A DNA stretch of 53,000 bases from the IMG/VR virus record IMGVR_UViG_3300023176_007840, positions 1 to 53,000 of that record; one strand, written 5' to 3'. The stretch is from a virus. Every line of letters begins with the position of its first letter. The first letter of the stretch is position 1. Positions 7,402-15,530 of the stretch are shown piece by piece. The notes under the pieces are model-generated. The model ran no database searches. It had not been told where the DNA came from and saw only the letters and a program-made list of their open reading frames with translations. The translations under genes were made by a program, and so were the position numbers.

Positions 7402-8249
7402 TAAAAACAGTATTTGTATCTGATCTTTTTGCTGAACAATATAAAGGTGGCGCCGAACTAACAACAGAGGCGCTAATGAATTGTTCTCCTTATGAAGTCA
7501 TTAAATTAAACAGCAAAAACGTTACTGAAAAATTAATTCAAGATTATGATAAATATTTGTGGATTATTTGTAATTTTTCTCAACTAGAAGATAAAATTAA
7601 AATTAAAATATCTAAAAATTTAAATTATTCTATTATTGAATATGATTATAAATTTTGTAATTTTAGATCAATTGAAAAACATAAACAAATAAAAAATACT
7701 AATTGTGACTGTATAGAAAAAGGACTTTCCGGAAAAATTAATAAAATATTTTATGGACACGCTCAATGTATATGGTTTATGAGTGAAAAACAAAAAAATA
7801 TATTTATTAATTATGTTCCAACAATAAAAAATAAAAAATGCAAAGTTCTAAGCTCTGTTTTTGACGATGGGGATTTAAGATTTATTGATTCAATTAAGGA
7901 TAATGAAAAAAATTCAAAATTTATTATTTTAAACTCAAGCTCTTGGATCAAAGGCACACAAGAATCAGTTGAGTATGCGAAAAACAACAACTTGGACTTT
8001 GAAGTTGTTCAAAACTTGCCTTACCACGAGCTTCTTATAAAACTCTCCACAAGTAAAGGGCTAATATTTTTGCCGCTTGGTGGAGACACATGCCCTAGGT
8101 TAGTAATTGAGGCTAAGTTACTAGGCTGTAAATTAATATTAAACGAAAATGTTCAACATAAAGATGAAGAATGGTTTTTAGGTAATGTTGAAAATTGTTT
8201 TTCTTATTTATTAGAAAATAAAAAACAATTTTGGAATTTTTATGAGTAA
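7398..8249 (+). CDS. Putative glycosyltransferase, AT-rich
   Basis: A 283-residue protein resembling a degenerate GT-B enzyme. The N-terminus TVFVSDLFAEQYKGGAE has the glycine-containing loop seen in GT4 proteins; the C-terminal part SSSWIKGTQ, LPLGGDTCPRLVIEAKLLGC (around 225-246) aligns in style with the GT4 donor-site helix. The first ~500 bases are markedly more AT-rich (many AAA, AAT, ATT codons) than the two GT genes before it, marking the start of a compositionally different block. Assignment is from weak patterns only. Confidence 0.55.
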   Translation: MIKTVFVSDLFAEQYKGGAELTTEALMNCSPYEVIKLNSKNVTEKLIQDYDKYLWIICNFSQLEDKIKIKISKNLNYSIIEYDYKFCNFRSIEKHKQIKNTNCDCIEKGLSGKINKIFYGHAQCIWFMSEKQKNIFINYVPTIKNKKCKVLSSVFDDGDLRFIDSIKDNEKNSKFIILNSSSWIKGTQESVEYAKNNNLDFEVVQNLPYHELLIKLSTSKGLIFLPLGGDTCPRLVIEAKLLGCKLILNENVQHKDEEWFLGNVENCFSYLLENKKQFWNFYE

Positions 8250-8946
8250 AAAAACACTTATAGTTATGGGGAATGGTCCCTCTTTAAAAGATGTAGATTT
8301 TTCATTATTAAATGGCTACGACACATTTGGTCTTAACGCTGCCTACAGAGCATATGAAAGAATGGATTGGTGGCCGACTTATCATGGTTGCTTTGACTAT
8401 AGAGTTACAGAAAATCATAAAGAAAAATTTATAAATTTAATAAATTCTAAAAAAATAAAAAAACATTTTTATATAAAAAACATAAGCTCTGAAAAAAACT
8501 TTCAATTTATCAACTTGTTAAAATATGGTTCAACAAATAAAACAAATAACAGCATAGAAGATTTTAATAACTTTCATGACAATGGGAACAGTGGAGCTAA
8601 CGCATGTTCTGTTGGAATTTGTTTAGGTTATGAAAGAATCATTCTCTTGGGAGTAGATTGCAATTATGTTGAGTTTGTAGAAGGTAGCAAAAGAGATGGG
8701 CCTGGGGGTTTAGTGATGGAGAAGACACCAGAAAAAAATCCAAATTACTGGTTTGACGACTATCAGCAAAAAGGAGATGAGTACAATGTACCAGATGGTC
8801 TTTCTTTTCACATGCCAACATGGAACATGCTAGCTTATAGAGCTGCCCATGCAGGAGTTGAAATTATAAATTGTAGCCCAATTACAAATTTAAGATGTTT
8901 TAAAAAAATAGGCTTAGAGGAGGTTTTAGAAAATGAAAAGAAATAA
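8242..8946 (+). CDS. DUF115/sialyltransferase-like glycosyltransferase candidate
   Basis: A 234-residue protein opening with LIVMGNGPSLKDVDFSLL (residues 6-23) and then DTFGLNAAYRAY. The GNGPSL-(x)n-D pattern is typical of DUF115/MptE-like proteins and of GT42 sialyltransferases (CNGPSLKxID). The C-terminal half contains ILLGVDCNYVE, a Rossmann-like strand with an acidic end. Sugar transfer is therefore likely but not proved. No membrane segment. Overlaps the previous gene by 8 bases and the next by 14; AT-rich codon use. Confidence 0.55.
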   Translation: MSKKTLIVMGNGPSLKDVDFSLLNGYDTFGLNAAYRAYERMDWWPTYHGCFDYRVTENHKEKFINLINSKKIKKHFYIKNISSEKNFQFINLLKYGSTNKTNNSIEDFNNFHDNGNSGANACSVGICLGYERIILLGVDCNYVEFVEGSKRDGPGGLVMEKTPEKNPNYWFDDYQQKGDEYNVPDGLSFHMPTWNMLAYRAAHAGVEIINCSPITNLRCFKKIGLEEVLENEKK

Positions 8947-10156
8947 TTGTATAATATGTGGTTCTAAAAAATTAACAAAAATTCTAGATCTTGGGTCACA
9001 CCCATATGCTGATACCTTCCTCAGCGAAGAGGACCACAACAACATGTTGCCTGTTTACAACTTGTCCTGTGTTATGTGTAAAGAATGTAAACACATACAA
9101 ACCGAATCCATAACTAATCCATCAGAACGGTATAATTTGTTTGATTACTCTTACACATCGTCAAACTCCAGTACATCTAGAAACCACTGGGATAATTTTT
9201 GTAAATCTATAGTGGATAAATTGAGTTTAGACAAAGAATCTAAAATCTGTGAAATAGGATCTAATGATGGTTATCTACTCAGTCAATTTAGAAAACGCCT
9301 AGGAAATAAAATTTTTGGTATTGATGCATCTAAATCCATGTGTGATATTGCTAATAAAAACGGTATTTTAACAAAATGTTGTATTTTTAATAAAACAGAA
9401 GCCTCTAATTTTGTTGATAATTATGGTGAATTTAATTTAGTAATTGCAAACAACGTGTATAACCATTCAGACGATCCAGTTTCATTTACTGAAGGTGCTA
9501 ACCAATTGTTAAAAGAAGGTGGTTTTTTTGTATTTGAAGTTCCTTATTGGAAGAGTACAATTGATTCAAAAAAAATAGATCAAGTATACCATGAGCACGT
9601 TAGTTACTTCACTGTAAGATCTTTATCTAATTTATTAGCAATGTGCGGGTTTAGAATGGAGCATGTAACAGTAGTAGACTACCATGGTGGCTCATTACGT
9701 GTAATAGCTAGAAAAAGTCATCAAACTAATAATTCCGTAGAAATAGAGGATATGATTAAAAAAGAAGAGTATTTGTTTGTAGAAGATCTATACGAAAACC
9801 TCTCTAAAGAACTTAAGCGAAAGAAAACTGCTTTTTTATCTAAAATATTAAATTATAAAACTAGTGGATATAAAATTGTTGCTATTGGAGCTGCAGCAAA
9901 AGGTAACACTCTTTTAAATTATTTAAACTTGAATAATACTATTGTTGATTATATTACAGATGCATCAGAGTTTAAACAAGGCAAAAGATCGCCTTTATCA
10001 AATATTGAAATTTTTAGTGATGATAAAATAAGTGCATCTGATAAGGTTTGTGCAATAATATTGTCTTGGAATTTATCAGAATCTATAAAGAAAAAAATAA
10101 AAAAATTAAATTCAAAAATTGAATATATAAATTTTTATGAACAGGAAATAATATGA
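8933..10156 (+). CDS. Sugar C-methyltransferase (TylCIII/NovU-like)
   Basis: A 407-residue SAM-dependent NDP-hexose C-methyltransferase with the three classical parts: an N-terminal zinc-binding domain (C6, C9, then C46, C49 and C52), a central class I methyltransferase with CEIGSNDGYLL (106-116) and ANNVYNHSDDP, and a C-terminal Rossmann-like part with VAIGAAAKGNTLLNYL and VDYITDASEFKQGK, matching the GYGAxAKGNTLL and NPxKQG motifs of this family. It would add a methyl branch to a 4-keto deoxysugar, consistent with the nearby Gmd. Start: AGGAGG lies about 9 bases before the ATG. Confidence 0.85.
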   Translation: MKRNNCIICGSKKLTKILDLGSHPYADTFLSEEDHNNMLPVYNLSCVMCKECKHIQTESITNPSERYNLFDYSYTSSNSSTSRNHWDNFCKSIVDKLSLDKESKICEIGSNDGYLLSQFRKRLGNKIFGIDASKSMCDIANKNGILTKCCIFNKTEASNFVDNYGEFNLVIANNVYNHSDDPVSFTEGANQLLKEGGFFVFEVPYWKSTIDSKKIDQVYHEHVSYFTVRSLSNLLAMCGFRMEHVTVVDYHGGSLRVIARKSHQTNNSVEIEDMIKKEEYLFVEDLYENLSKELKRKKTAFLSKILNYKTSGYKIVAIGAAAKGNTLLNYLNLNNTIVDYITDASEFKQGKRSPLSNIEIFSDDKISASDKVCAIILSWNLSESIKKKIKKLNSKIEYINFYEQEII

Positions 10157-10566
10157 ATAAAAAAAATGTTTGGGATGATCCTGAATTACCACTTGAGAGA
10201 CATGAAGACCATAGAGGGGCTATTGTTGATGTTTTCTATAAACACAGTATAGACCACGTTGCAGTTATAAAATCAGTAAAGGGGGCGACGAGAGGAGACC
10301 ATTATCACAAGCAAACAACCCAGCACATGCTAATAACAAAAGGGTCTCTAGAATACTGGCATAAACCTCTGGGTTCCGAACAGCCAGCGGCGTGCATTCT
10401 TCTTGAGGAGGGTGATTTTGTGACAACCCCTCCTAATGAAATACATGCGTTAAGAATTGTGGAAGACAATGAATTTATAGTTTTCACCGAAGGCATAAGA
10501 GGTGGAAAAGATTACGAGCAAGATACTTTTAGATTGCAAAGGAGCATTATAGATGAACGAAATTAA
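10153..10566 (+). CDS. Cupin, RmlC/FdtA-like sugar-modifying protein
   Basis: A 137-residue single-domain cupin. Seen: HEDHRGAIVDVF near the N-terminus, like RmlC/WxcM proteins; GDHYHKQTTQHMLITKGSLEYW (about 49-70) with the cupin His residues; and a second motif PNEIHALR (95-102). Such proteins are sugar 3,5-epimerases or 3,4-ketoisomerases acting on 4-keto-6-deoxy nucleotide sugars, which fits the Gmd and C-methyltransferase nearby. Epimerase versus isomerase cannot be decided here. ATGA overlap with the previous gene, 14-base overlap with the next. Confidence 0.7.
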   Translation: MNKKNVWDDPELPLERHEDHRGAIVDVFYKHSIDHVAVIKSVKGATRGDHYHKQTTQHMLITKGSLEYWHKPLGSEQPAACILLEEGDFVTTPPNEIHALRIVEDNEFIVFTEGIRGGKDYEQDTFRLQRSIIDERN

Positions 10567-11116
10567 ATTACATTTAGGATCTGGAAAAAGAAACTTATTA
10601 GGTTATGTCCATGTTGACATAGACAATTTACCTCATATAGACTATTGTAGTGAGATACACGACTTACATATGTTTAAAGATAACAGCGTGTCCGAAATAT
10701 ACAGCTGTGGTGCAATAGGTTATTATGATGCAGAAGGGATAAAAGTTCTTTTAAAAGAATGGCGCAGAGTCTTAAAGCCAAATGGTATTTTAAGAGTATC
10801 TGTTGTCGACTTTGAAAAGCAAGTCCAACTATATGTTAAGAGTAAAAAAATTGATTCTCTAGGAGTCTTGGGTCCAATATACGGAAGGTGGGAGTACACT
10901 GACCCTGCAGGGAACACTGGTGTAGCTTATAAGAAAAATTCTTATGATTATGATTATCTTGTTAAAACACTACAAGAAAACGGGTTTAAAGATTGTAAAA
11001 GATACAATTATGAAAACTTTCTCCCTGATGGCTATGATGATTATTCTGCTGCTTACGTACCTCATAAAGATAAAAATGGAACACACATAATGTTAAATGT
11101 AGAGTGTAGAAAGTGA
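10553..11116 (+). CDS. Class I SAM-dependent methyltransferase
   Basis: A 187-residue methyltransferase of the type common in polysaccharide loci. Seen: motif I LHLGSGKRNLLGYVHVDID (residues 5-23), a central acidic DLHMFKDNSVSEIY, and LLKEWRRVLKPNGILRVSVVD (63-83), the post-motif helix and strand of Methyltransf_11 proteins. AAGGAG lies about 8 bases before the ATG. It sits between two cupin genes. Substrate unknown, probably a sugar. Confidence 0.75.
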   Translation: MNEIKLHLGSGKRNLLGYVHVDIDNLPHIDYCSEIHDLHMFKDNSVSEIYSCGAIGYYDAEGIKVLLKEWRRVLKPNGILRVSVVDFEKQVQLYVKSKKIDSLGVLGPIYGRWEYTDPAGNTGVAYKKNSYDYDYLVKTLQENGFKDCKRYNYENFLPDGYDDYSAAYVPHKDKNGTHIMLNVECRK

Positions 11117-11535
11117 TAAACTATTATTCCAAAACAAGCCCAGAAAAAGTAATATTTACTATGATTAAAAAAGAAAATATTACCAGACAAAGACAGAATC
11201 TTACACCAGACAGCGAGTTTCTGCAGGTGGGCGCCAAGAGAACGTTTGTTGGCGATTTTTTTAAACCACACAAACATTTGCCTTGCGAAAAAAACGCCAC
11301 CACAACACAAGAAGCTTGGGTAATTCTAGAAGGGAGGGCCGAGGGGTGTTTTTATGATTTAGATGATAGTTTTTTATGCTCTGTGATACTATGTGATGGT
11401 GATTGTATAGTGATCTATAACGGTGGCCATTCATTGAGGATCCTAGAAGATAATACTCTATTATATGAGTTCAAAAATGGTCCTTATTTTGGATCGAAAA
11501 AAGATAAGGTTTTTATTAAAAATGACTATAAATAA
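11113..11535 (+). CDS. Cupin-fold protein (WbuC-like)
   Basis: A 140-residue protein starting with GTG in a GTGA overlap with the previous stop. Seen: FVGDFFKPHKHLPCEKNATTTQEAWVILEG, a cupin motif 1 with two His and a later Glu, and CDGDCIVIYNGGHSLRIL as motif 2 with a His. This resembles WbuC-type cupins found in O-antigen loci, whose reaction is not well defined. An internal ATG at residue 17 (MIKKENITR) could be the true start. A weak stem with a T7 run lies at 11232-11262. Confidence 0.65.
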   Translation: MINYYSKTSPEKVIFTMIKKENITRQRQNLTPDSEFLQVGAKRTFVGDFFKPHKHLPCEKNATTTQEAWVILEGRAEGCFYDLDDSFLCSVILCDGDCIVIYNGGHSLRILEDNTLLYEFKNGPYFGSKKDKVFIKNDYK

Positions 11536-12127
11536 AAAAGATTTTACAACAATAAAACAATTTGAAGAGCAAATAGCTGACTTTTTTGGTTCCAAGTATG
11601 CTGTTGCTGTTGATTGTTGCACACACGCAGTAGAGCTTTGTTTAAGACTTAAGAAAATAAAACATTATACTGTACCAAAAAGAACATATATCTCTATTCC
11701 TTTTTTAGCACAAAAGCTTAGTATTTCATTTGATTGGAGAGAGGAAAATTGGAAAGATTATTATTATCTTGGAGGTACAAACATAATTGATGCCGCTGTG
11801 CTTTGGGAAAGAAATTCTTATATTAAAAATACATTTATGTGTGTTAGTTTTCAGTATAGAAAGCATTTATCTTTAGGCAGAGGTGGAATTATATTGACAG
11901 ACAACAAAAAAGATGCTCTAATGTTAAAGAAAATGTCATATGATGGAAGAGTACCAGATCTACCTTGGATGGAGCAAAATATCGACACTGTCGGGTACCA
12001 CTATTATATGACACCAGAAACAGCAGCCTTGGGTTTGGAAAAAATTCAACAAGCTATTCTAACTAAACCAAGAGAATGGACAATAGAAGATTGGCCAGAC
12101 TTAACAAAAATGGAGATTTTTAATTAA
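11522..12127 (+). CDS. Short DegT/DnrJ/EryC1-like protein
   Basis: A 201-residue protein matching only part of the DegT/DnrJ/EryC1/StrS aminotransferase family, whose members are usually about 370 residues. Seen: FEEQIADFFGSKYAVAVDCCTHAVELCLRL (the N-terminal PLP-domain start) and SFQYRKHLSLGRGGIILTD, where the Lys of YRKHL occupies the place of the PLP-binding Lys. The C-terminal domain is almost absent (the protein ends at FN after a short helix). It could be a dehydratase/transaminase-like relic or a minimal active form. The ATG at 11522 was preferred to the upstream ATG at 11465, which would add a non-conserved stretch. Confidence 0.65.
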   Translation: MTINKKDFTTIKQFEEQIADFFGSKYAVAVDCCTHAVELCLRLKKIKHYTVPKRTYISIPFLAQKLSISFDWREENWKDYYYLGGTNIIDAAVLWERNSYIKNTFMCVSFQYRKHLSLGRGGIILTDNKKDALMLKKMSYDGRVPDLPWMEQNIDTVGYHYYMTPETAALGLEKIQQAILTKPREWTIEDWPDLTKMEIFN

Positions 12128-12128
12128 A

Positions 12129-13100
12129 ATGAAAAAAGCACTTATAACTGGTATTGCTGGACAAGATGGAAGTTATTTATCAGAGTATCTTCTTGAGTTA
12201 GGATATGAAGTTCACGGAATTGTTCGAAGACATTCTGTAGCAGAGAACCAAAACCACAGGCTTGATAAGATTGGGTTAAATGACAGGGTACATACTCATT
12301 ATGGAGATCTGCTAGATTATCCTTCTCTGGTAAGAATCGTTAGTGAGGTGAAACCTGATGAGATCTACAACCTAGGTGCTATGAGTCATGTTCGAATTAG
12401 TTTTGATATGCCATCATTTACTATTCAAACAAATGCTCTTGGTGTTTTAAACATGCTTGAAATTTACAGGACAATTTGCCCAGAAGCAAAGTTCTATCAG
12501 GCATCTTCTTCTGAAATGTTTGGCAACTCTGTTGATGAAGATGGAGTTCAAAGACTTACAACACCAATGAACCCTGTTAGTCCATATGGGTGTGCAAAGG
12601 TGATGGGATATAACCTTGTAAGACATTATAGACACGCATACGGCCTTCACGCTTGTAATGGAATTCTTTTCAACCATGAATCTTCTAGAAGAGGTTCAAA
12701 TTTCGTAACCAACAAAGTTGTCAAGGGCGCCGTTGAGATTAAGAAAGGATTACGAGATAAATTGGAACTAGGAAACATGGATTCTTATAGAGACTGGGGG
12801 CACTCAAAAGATTATGTGAGAGCCATGCACATGATCCTTAATCATGATACCCCTGAAGAGTTTATCGTTGCAACTGGTAAAACACACTCTGTAAGAGACT
12901 TGTGCGAAGTTGTGTTTTCTAAGCTAGGATTGAATTACAAAGACTATGTTATACAAAATCCAAAGTTTATGCGCCCCGAAGAACTTAGATATCTTAAAGG
13001 CGATCCTTCAAAAGCTAACAGTGTTCTAGGTTGGAAGCCGGAACACACATTTGAAACTATGCTTGATGAAATGATCGATCGCTGGCAGAAGGAATTATGA
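12129..13100 (+). CDS. gmd: GDP-mannose 4,6-dehydratase
   Basis: Converts GDP-mannose to GDP-4-keto-6-deoxymannose, the branch point to GDP-fucose, GDP-rhamnose, GDP-perosamine and related sugars. Seen: the NADP-binding GIAGQDGSYL (8-17); VRRHS; catalytic SSSE (126-129, with S127 and E129), Y153 and K157 in SPYGCAK; and FNHESSRRGSNFVT (181-194), a GMD hallmark. Length 323 aa, slightly shorter than the bacterial enzymes (about 345-375). No GDP-fucose synthase follows; instead cupin, DegT-like and C-methyltransferase genes are near. Codon use is less AT-extreme than its neighbours. Confidence 0.95.
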   Translation: MKKALITGIAGQDGSYLSEYLLELGYEVHGIVRRHSVAENQNHRLDKIGLNDRVHTHYGDLLDYPSLVRIVSEVKPDEIYNLGAMSHVRISFDMPSFTIQTNALGVLNMLEIYRTICPEAKFYQASSSEMFGNSVDEDGVQRLTTPMNPVSPYGCAKVMGYNLVRHYRHAYGLHACNGILFNHESSRRGSNFVTNKVVKGAVEIKKGLRDKLELGNMDSYRDWGHSKDYVRAMHMILNHDTPEEFIVATGKTHSVRDLCEVVFSKLGLNYKDYVIQNPKFMRPEELRYLKGDPSKANSVLGWKPEHTFETMLDEMIDRWQKEL

Positions 13101-13945
13101 AAAAAAGACTTTGTATATTACAAGTTACTCCAAGAAATCCAAATAAACAACACAAAAAATGGTTCTCTAACGACAGCTGTGATTTTTATTTTGTCACACA
13201 TGATTATGAAAATAGTAAAGCTTTAAAGTTTTGTCCAAATACAGTATGGTCAGAAACTAGAAACACACTTGTTGAGTTAGTGCCAAAAAAATACGATTAT
13301 TATGGTTTTGTTGATCATGATTATATACTGACAAGCAGAACAAACCTGGATCCATGCGAACAAATCATAGAAGATTTAGAGTGGAATCCAGCGATTCTTA
13401 CGTATTACCCAGGAAGCGGATTAATTACGCCCTTTGCAACTGATTTAGACTACCTAAATAGCAAGGAGAGATCTTGCATGCCCTTTGCACACGCAGGTTT
13501 TAAAATAGTACACCATAGCCTTTTAGATTGGTTTTTTCCTTTATATACAAAACATCGGGTCGATATAGATGCTTGTCATATGTTTAATATTCAAGAGATT
13601 CCTTTTTTAAAAAATGTTATTTGTAGTCACAAGATGGTTTATAGTAATGGCGTTTCTGGAGATGGTATATATAACAAAAATGAAGCTTTTGCAAAACATA
13701 AAATGGATGAAATGTGGAGAGAAGTTTCATTATATTACAAAAAAATAAACACACTAAAACTAAGTAACTATGATTTAAATGATTCTTTAAGTATTAAAAA
13801 GTTTTATGTTGATCTTTTTAAAAAAAATAATATTTTAATTCAAAAAAGCAAAAATAACGTAAATTATTTAGATATTAATAAAATTTCTAAATTTTTTGAT
13901 TTGAATAGTGAATGGTTTGCTTCCCACATAAAAGAAGTGAAATGA
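13097..13945 (+). CDS. Putative glycosyltransferase-like protein (282 aa)
   Basis: Not confidently recognised. The N-terminal 200 residues look like a GT-A fold: LCILQVTPRNPN at the start and a central YYGFVDHDYILTS (about 67-79) whose DHD could be the metal-binding DxD. A C-terminal AT-rich, Lys/Asn-rich tail (200-282) follows. AAGGAATT precedes the ATG and there is a 4-base overlap with gmd. Its place among sugar genes supports a glycosyltransferase, but the evidence is contextual. Confidence 0.5.
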   Translation: MKKRLCILQVTPRNPNKQHKKWFSNDSCDFYFVTHDYENSKALKFCPNTVWSETRNTLVELVPKKYDYYGFVDHDYILTSRTNLDPCEQIIEDLEWNPAILTYYPGSGLITPFATDLDYLNSKERSCMPFAHAGFKIVHHSLLDWFFPLYTKHRVDIDACHMFNIQEIPFLKNVICSHKMVYSNGVSGDGIYNKNEAFAKHKMDEMWREVSLYYKKINTLKLSNYDLNDSLSIKKFYVDLFKKNNILIQKSKNNVNYLDINKISKFFDLNSEWFASHIKEVK

Positions 13946-14583
13946 TAATTTTTGTTCCTATAAAAGAAATATCACAAAGAGTACCAAACAAGAACTTTAG
14001 AATGTTTGGTAATGAACCTCTTTACAAGCACACATTGTTGAAGTTAAAAAACCACAATGTTTTTGTTGATACAGATAGTAAAAGACTCATAGAGCAGATA
14101 AATAATGACGCTAGATTGAAGCATGTACATGCTTACCAAAGAGACCAATTGTTGAAAGGACACCATGTCTCTGTTTGTGATTTAATAAAAAACTTTATTA
14201 TTAAGAAAGAAATCAAGGAAGCCATAGCGCAAATCCATGTTACTAGTCCGTTCTTAAAAGTAGAAACATTAGAGAATGCTTTTTTGAATATAGCTCAATA
14301 TGATTCTGTGGTTTCTTGTAATACTTACAACTCTAGATTTTGGAGAAAAGAGCAGTATGGTTTTTGCCCAGTCAACCATAACCCACTAAAAATGGAACAA
14401 ACACAAGATTTGCCCAAGCTTTACGAAGAGAACTCTTCTTTTTACATATTTCAACCAGAAGTAATAATCTCAACTGGCAATAGAATAGGTGCAAATCCTT
14501 TATTTTACCCGCTGACAACACCAGAGAATCTAGATATTGATACTGAGGAAGATTGGAAAATAGTTTTGAAGGAGTTAAAATGA
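13942..14583 (+). CDS. CMP-sugar synthetase-like cytidylyltransferase (NeuA-like)
   Basis: A 213-residue nucleotidyltransferase. Seen: MIIFVPIKEISQRVPNKNFR, close to the IPARGGSKRxPxKN signature of acylneuraminate/KDO cytidylyltransferases, though the glycines of the loop are replaced; VFVDTDSKRLIEQ; and AIAQIHVTSPFLKVETLENA, like QPTSPxRxxxxxxxA. A CMP-activated acidic sugar, such as a nonulosonate, is the expected product. No sialic-acid synthase (NeuB) is in the window. ATG at 13942 was chosen over 13912 because the protein's first beta strand starts there and it overlaps the upstream stop. Confidence 0.7.
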   Translation: MIIFVPIKEISQRVPNKNFRMFGNEPLYKHTLLKLKNHNVFVDTDSKRLIEQINNDARLKHVHAYQRDQLLKGHHVSVCDLIKNFIIKKEIKEAIAQIHVTSPFLKVETLENAFLNIAQYDSVVSCNTYNSRFWRKEQYGFCPVNHNPLKMEQTQDLPKLYEENSSFYIFQPEVIISTGNRIGANPLFYPLTTPENLDIDTEEDWKIVLKELK

Positions 14584-15530
14584 AAAACATAAAGGTTTTT
14601 ATCGTAACCTATAAAAGGTCTGAAGTTTTTAATCAAACGTTGGATAAACTATTCAATGGTACTGACTTTAATTTAATAAAAAACACAGAAGTCATTGTTA
14701 TTAACAACCATTCAGAGTTTTCTCTGGATGATGAATTTAAAGATAGAGTCAAAGTTTTACACAATATGACTAGACCCGATTGGGATGTAGGAAACTTAGC
14801 TAGAAATTGGAATGAGTGTTTGATACACGGATTTAAAGATTTAAATAACCCTGATTCTAAAATTGTTGTAACAATGCAAAATGATATAGTTTTGGATAAA
14901 AATTGGGCAACAAACTTATTAAAACTGCACCAAAAATATACATTCGTCACAGGTATTTTAGGAGACAATATAGTCAGTTACAGACCAGAGGCTGTTAAAA
15001 AAATAGGAATGTGGGATGAAAGGTTTCCTTGTCCTTCTCATAAAGAAGCTGATTATTTTTTAAGAGCTTTAATATACAATAAAGAACACTCTATAATCTG
15101 TGATAGAATACACAACAGGCTTTTAAACTCTCATGATTATCTCCCTCTTGATACTTCAACTTACAGAGGTGGAGATACAGAATGGTGTAATGAATCAAAG
15201 ACAGCAGACGATCCATTGGAAGCTTGGTACCAAGCAACGCAAATTTTTTATTGGAAATGGAAAGATACCTGGAAAGAACAGCCAAACTATTTTGGTTGGA
15301 TTAATGGATGGACAAAAGAATTTGTCGACAACCCGCCAAAACCATCCAGTGCTGTTAACTTTTCTTTATATCCATATTTTGAAAAAAACATTAATTTAAA
15401 AGGAAAAAATGTTGTTGGATGGAGAGACGAAGATTTATGGTTTGATTGTGAAGACTTTGATAAAAGAATCAACAAGACAGGAACCATAAATGAACATCCT
15501 TTTAAAAAAGGAGAAAGGTTTAGAAAGTGA
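14580..15530 (+). CDS. Family 2-like glycosyltransferase (GT-A)
   Basis: A 316-residue GT-A enzyme. Seen: KVFIVTYKRSEVFNQTLDKL (4-23), the GT2 start; EVIVINNHS; NLARNWNECLIHGF; and VTMQNDIVL (about 98-106), where QND takes the place of the DxD metal site. The C-terminal part is rich in Trp and charged residues. GAAGGAGTTAAA precedes the ATG at 14580; an upstream in-frame ATG at 14553 would overlap the previous gene further and adds no domain. Donor and acceptor unknown. Confidence 0.75.
   Translation: MKNIKVFIVTYKRSEVFNQTLDKLFNGTDFNLIKNTEVIVINNHSEFSLDDEFKDRVKVLHNMTRPDWDVGNLARNWNECLIHGFKDLNNPDSKIVVTMQNDIVLDKNWATNLLKLHQKYTFVTGILGDNIVSYRPEAVKKIGMWDERFPCPSHKEADYFLRALIYNKEHSIICDRIHNRLLNSHDYLPLDTSTYRGGDTEWCNESKTADDPLEAWYQATQIFYWKWKDTWKEQPNYFGWINGWTKEFVDNPPKPSSAVNFSLYPYFEKNINLKGKNVVGWRDEDLWFDCEDFDKRINKTGTINEHPFKKGERFRK

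Noticed and set aside
11232-11262. 6-bp stem followed by T7 in a cupin gene
   Set aside because: The stem is too short to call a terminator; the T-run codes for Phe-Phe.
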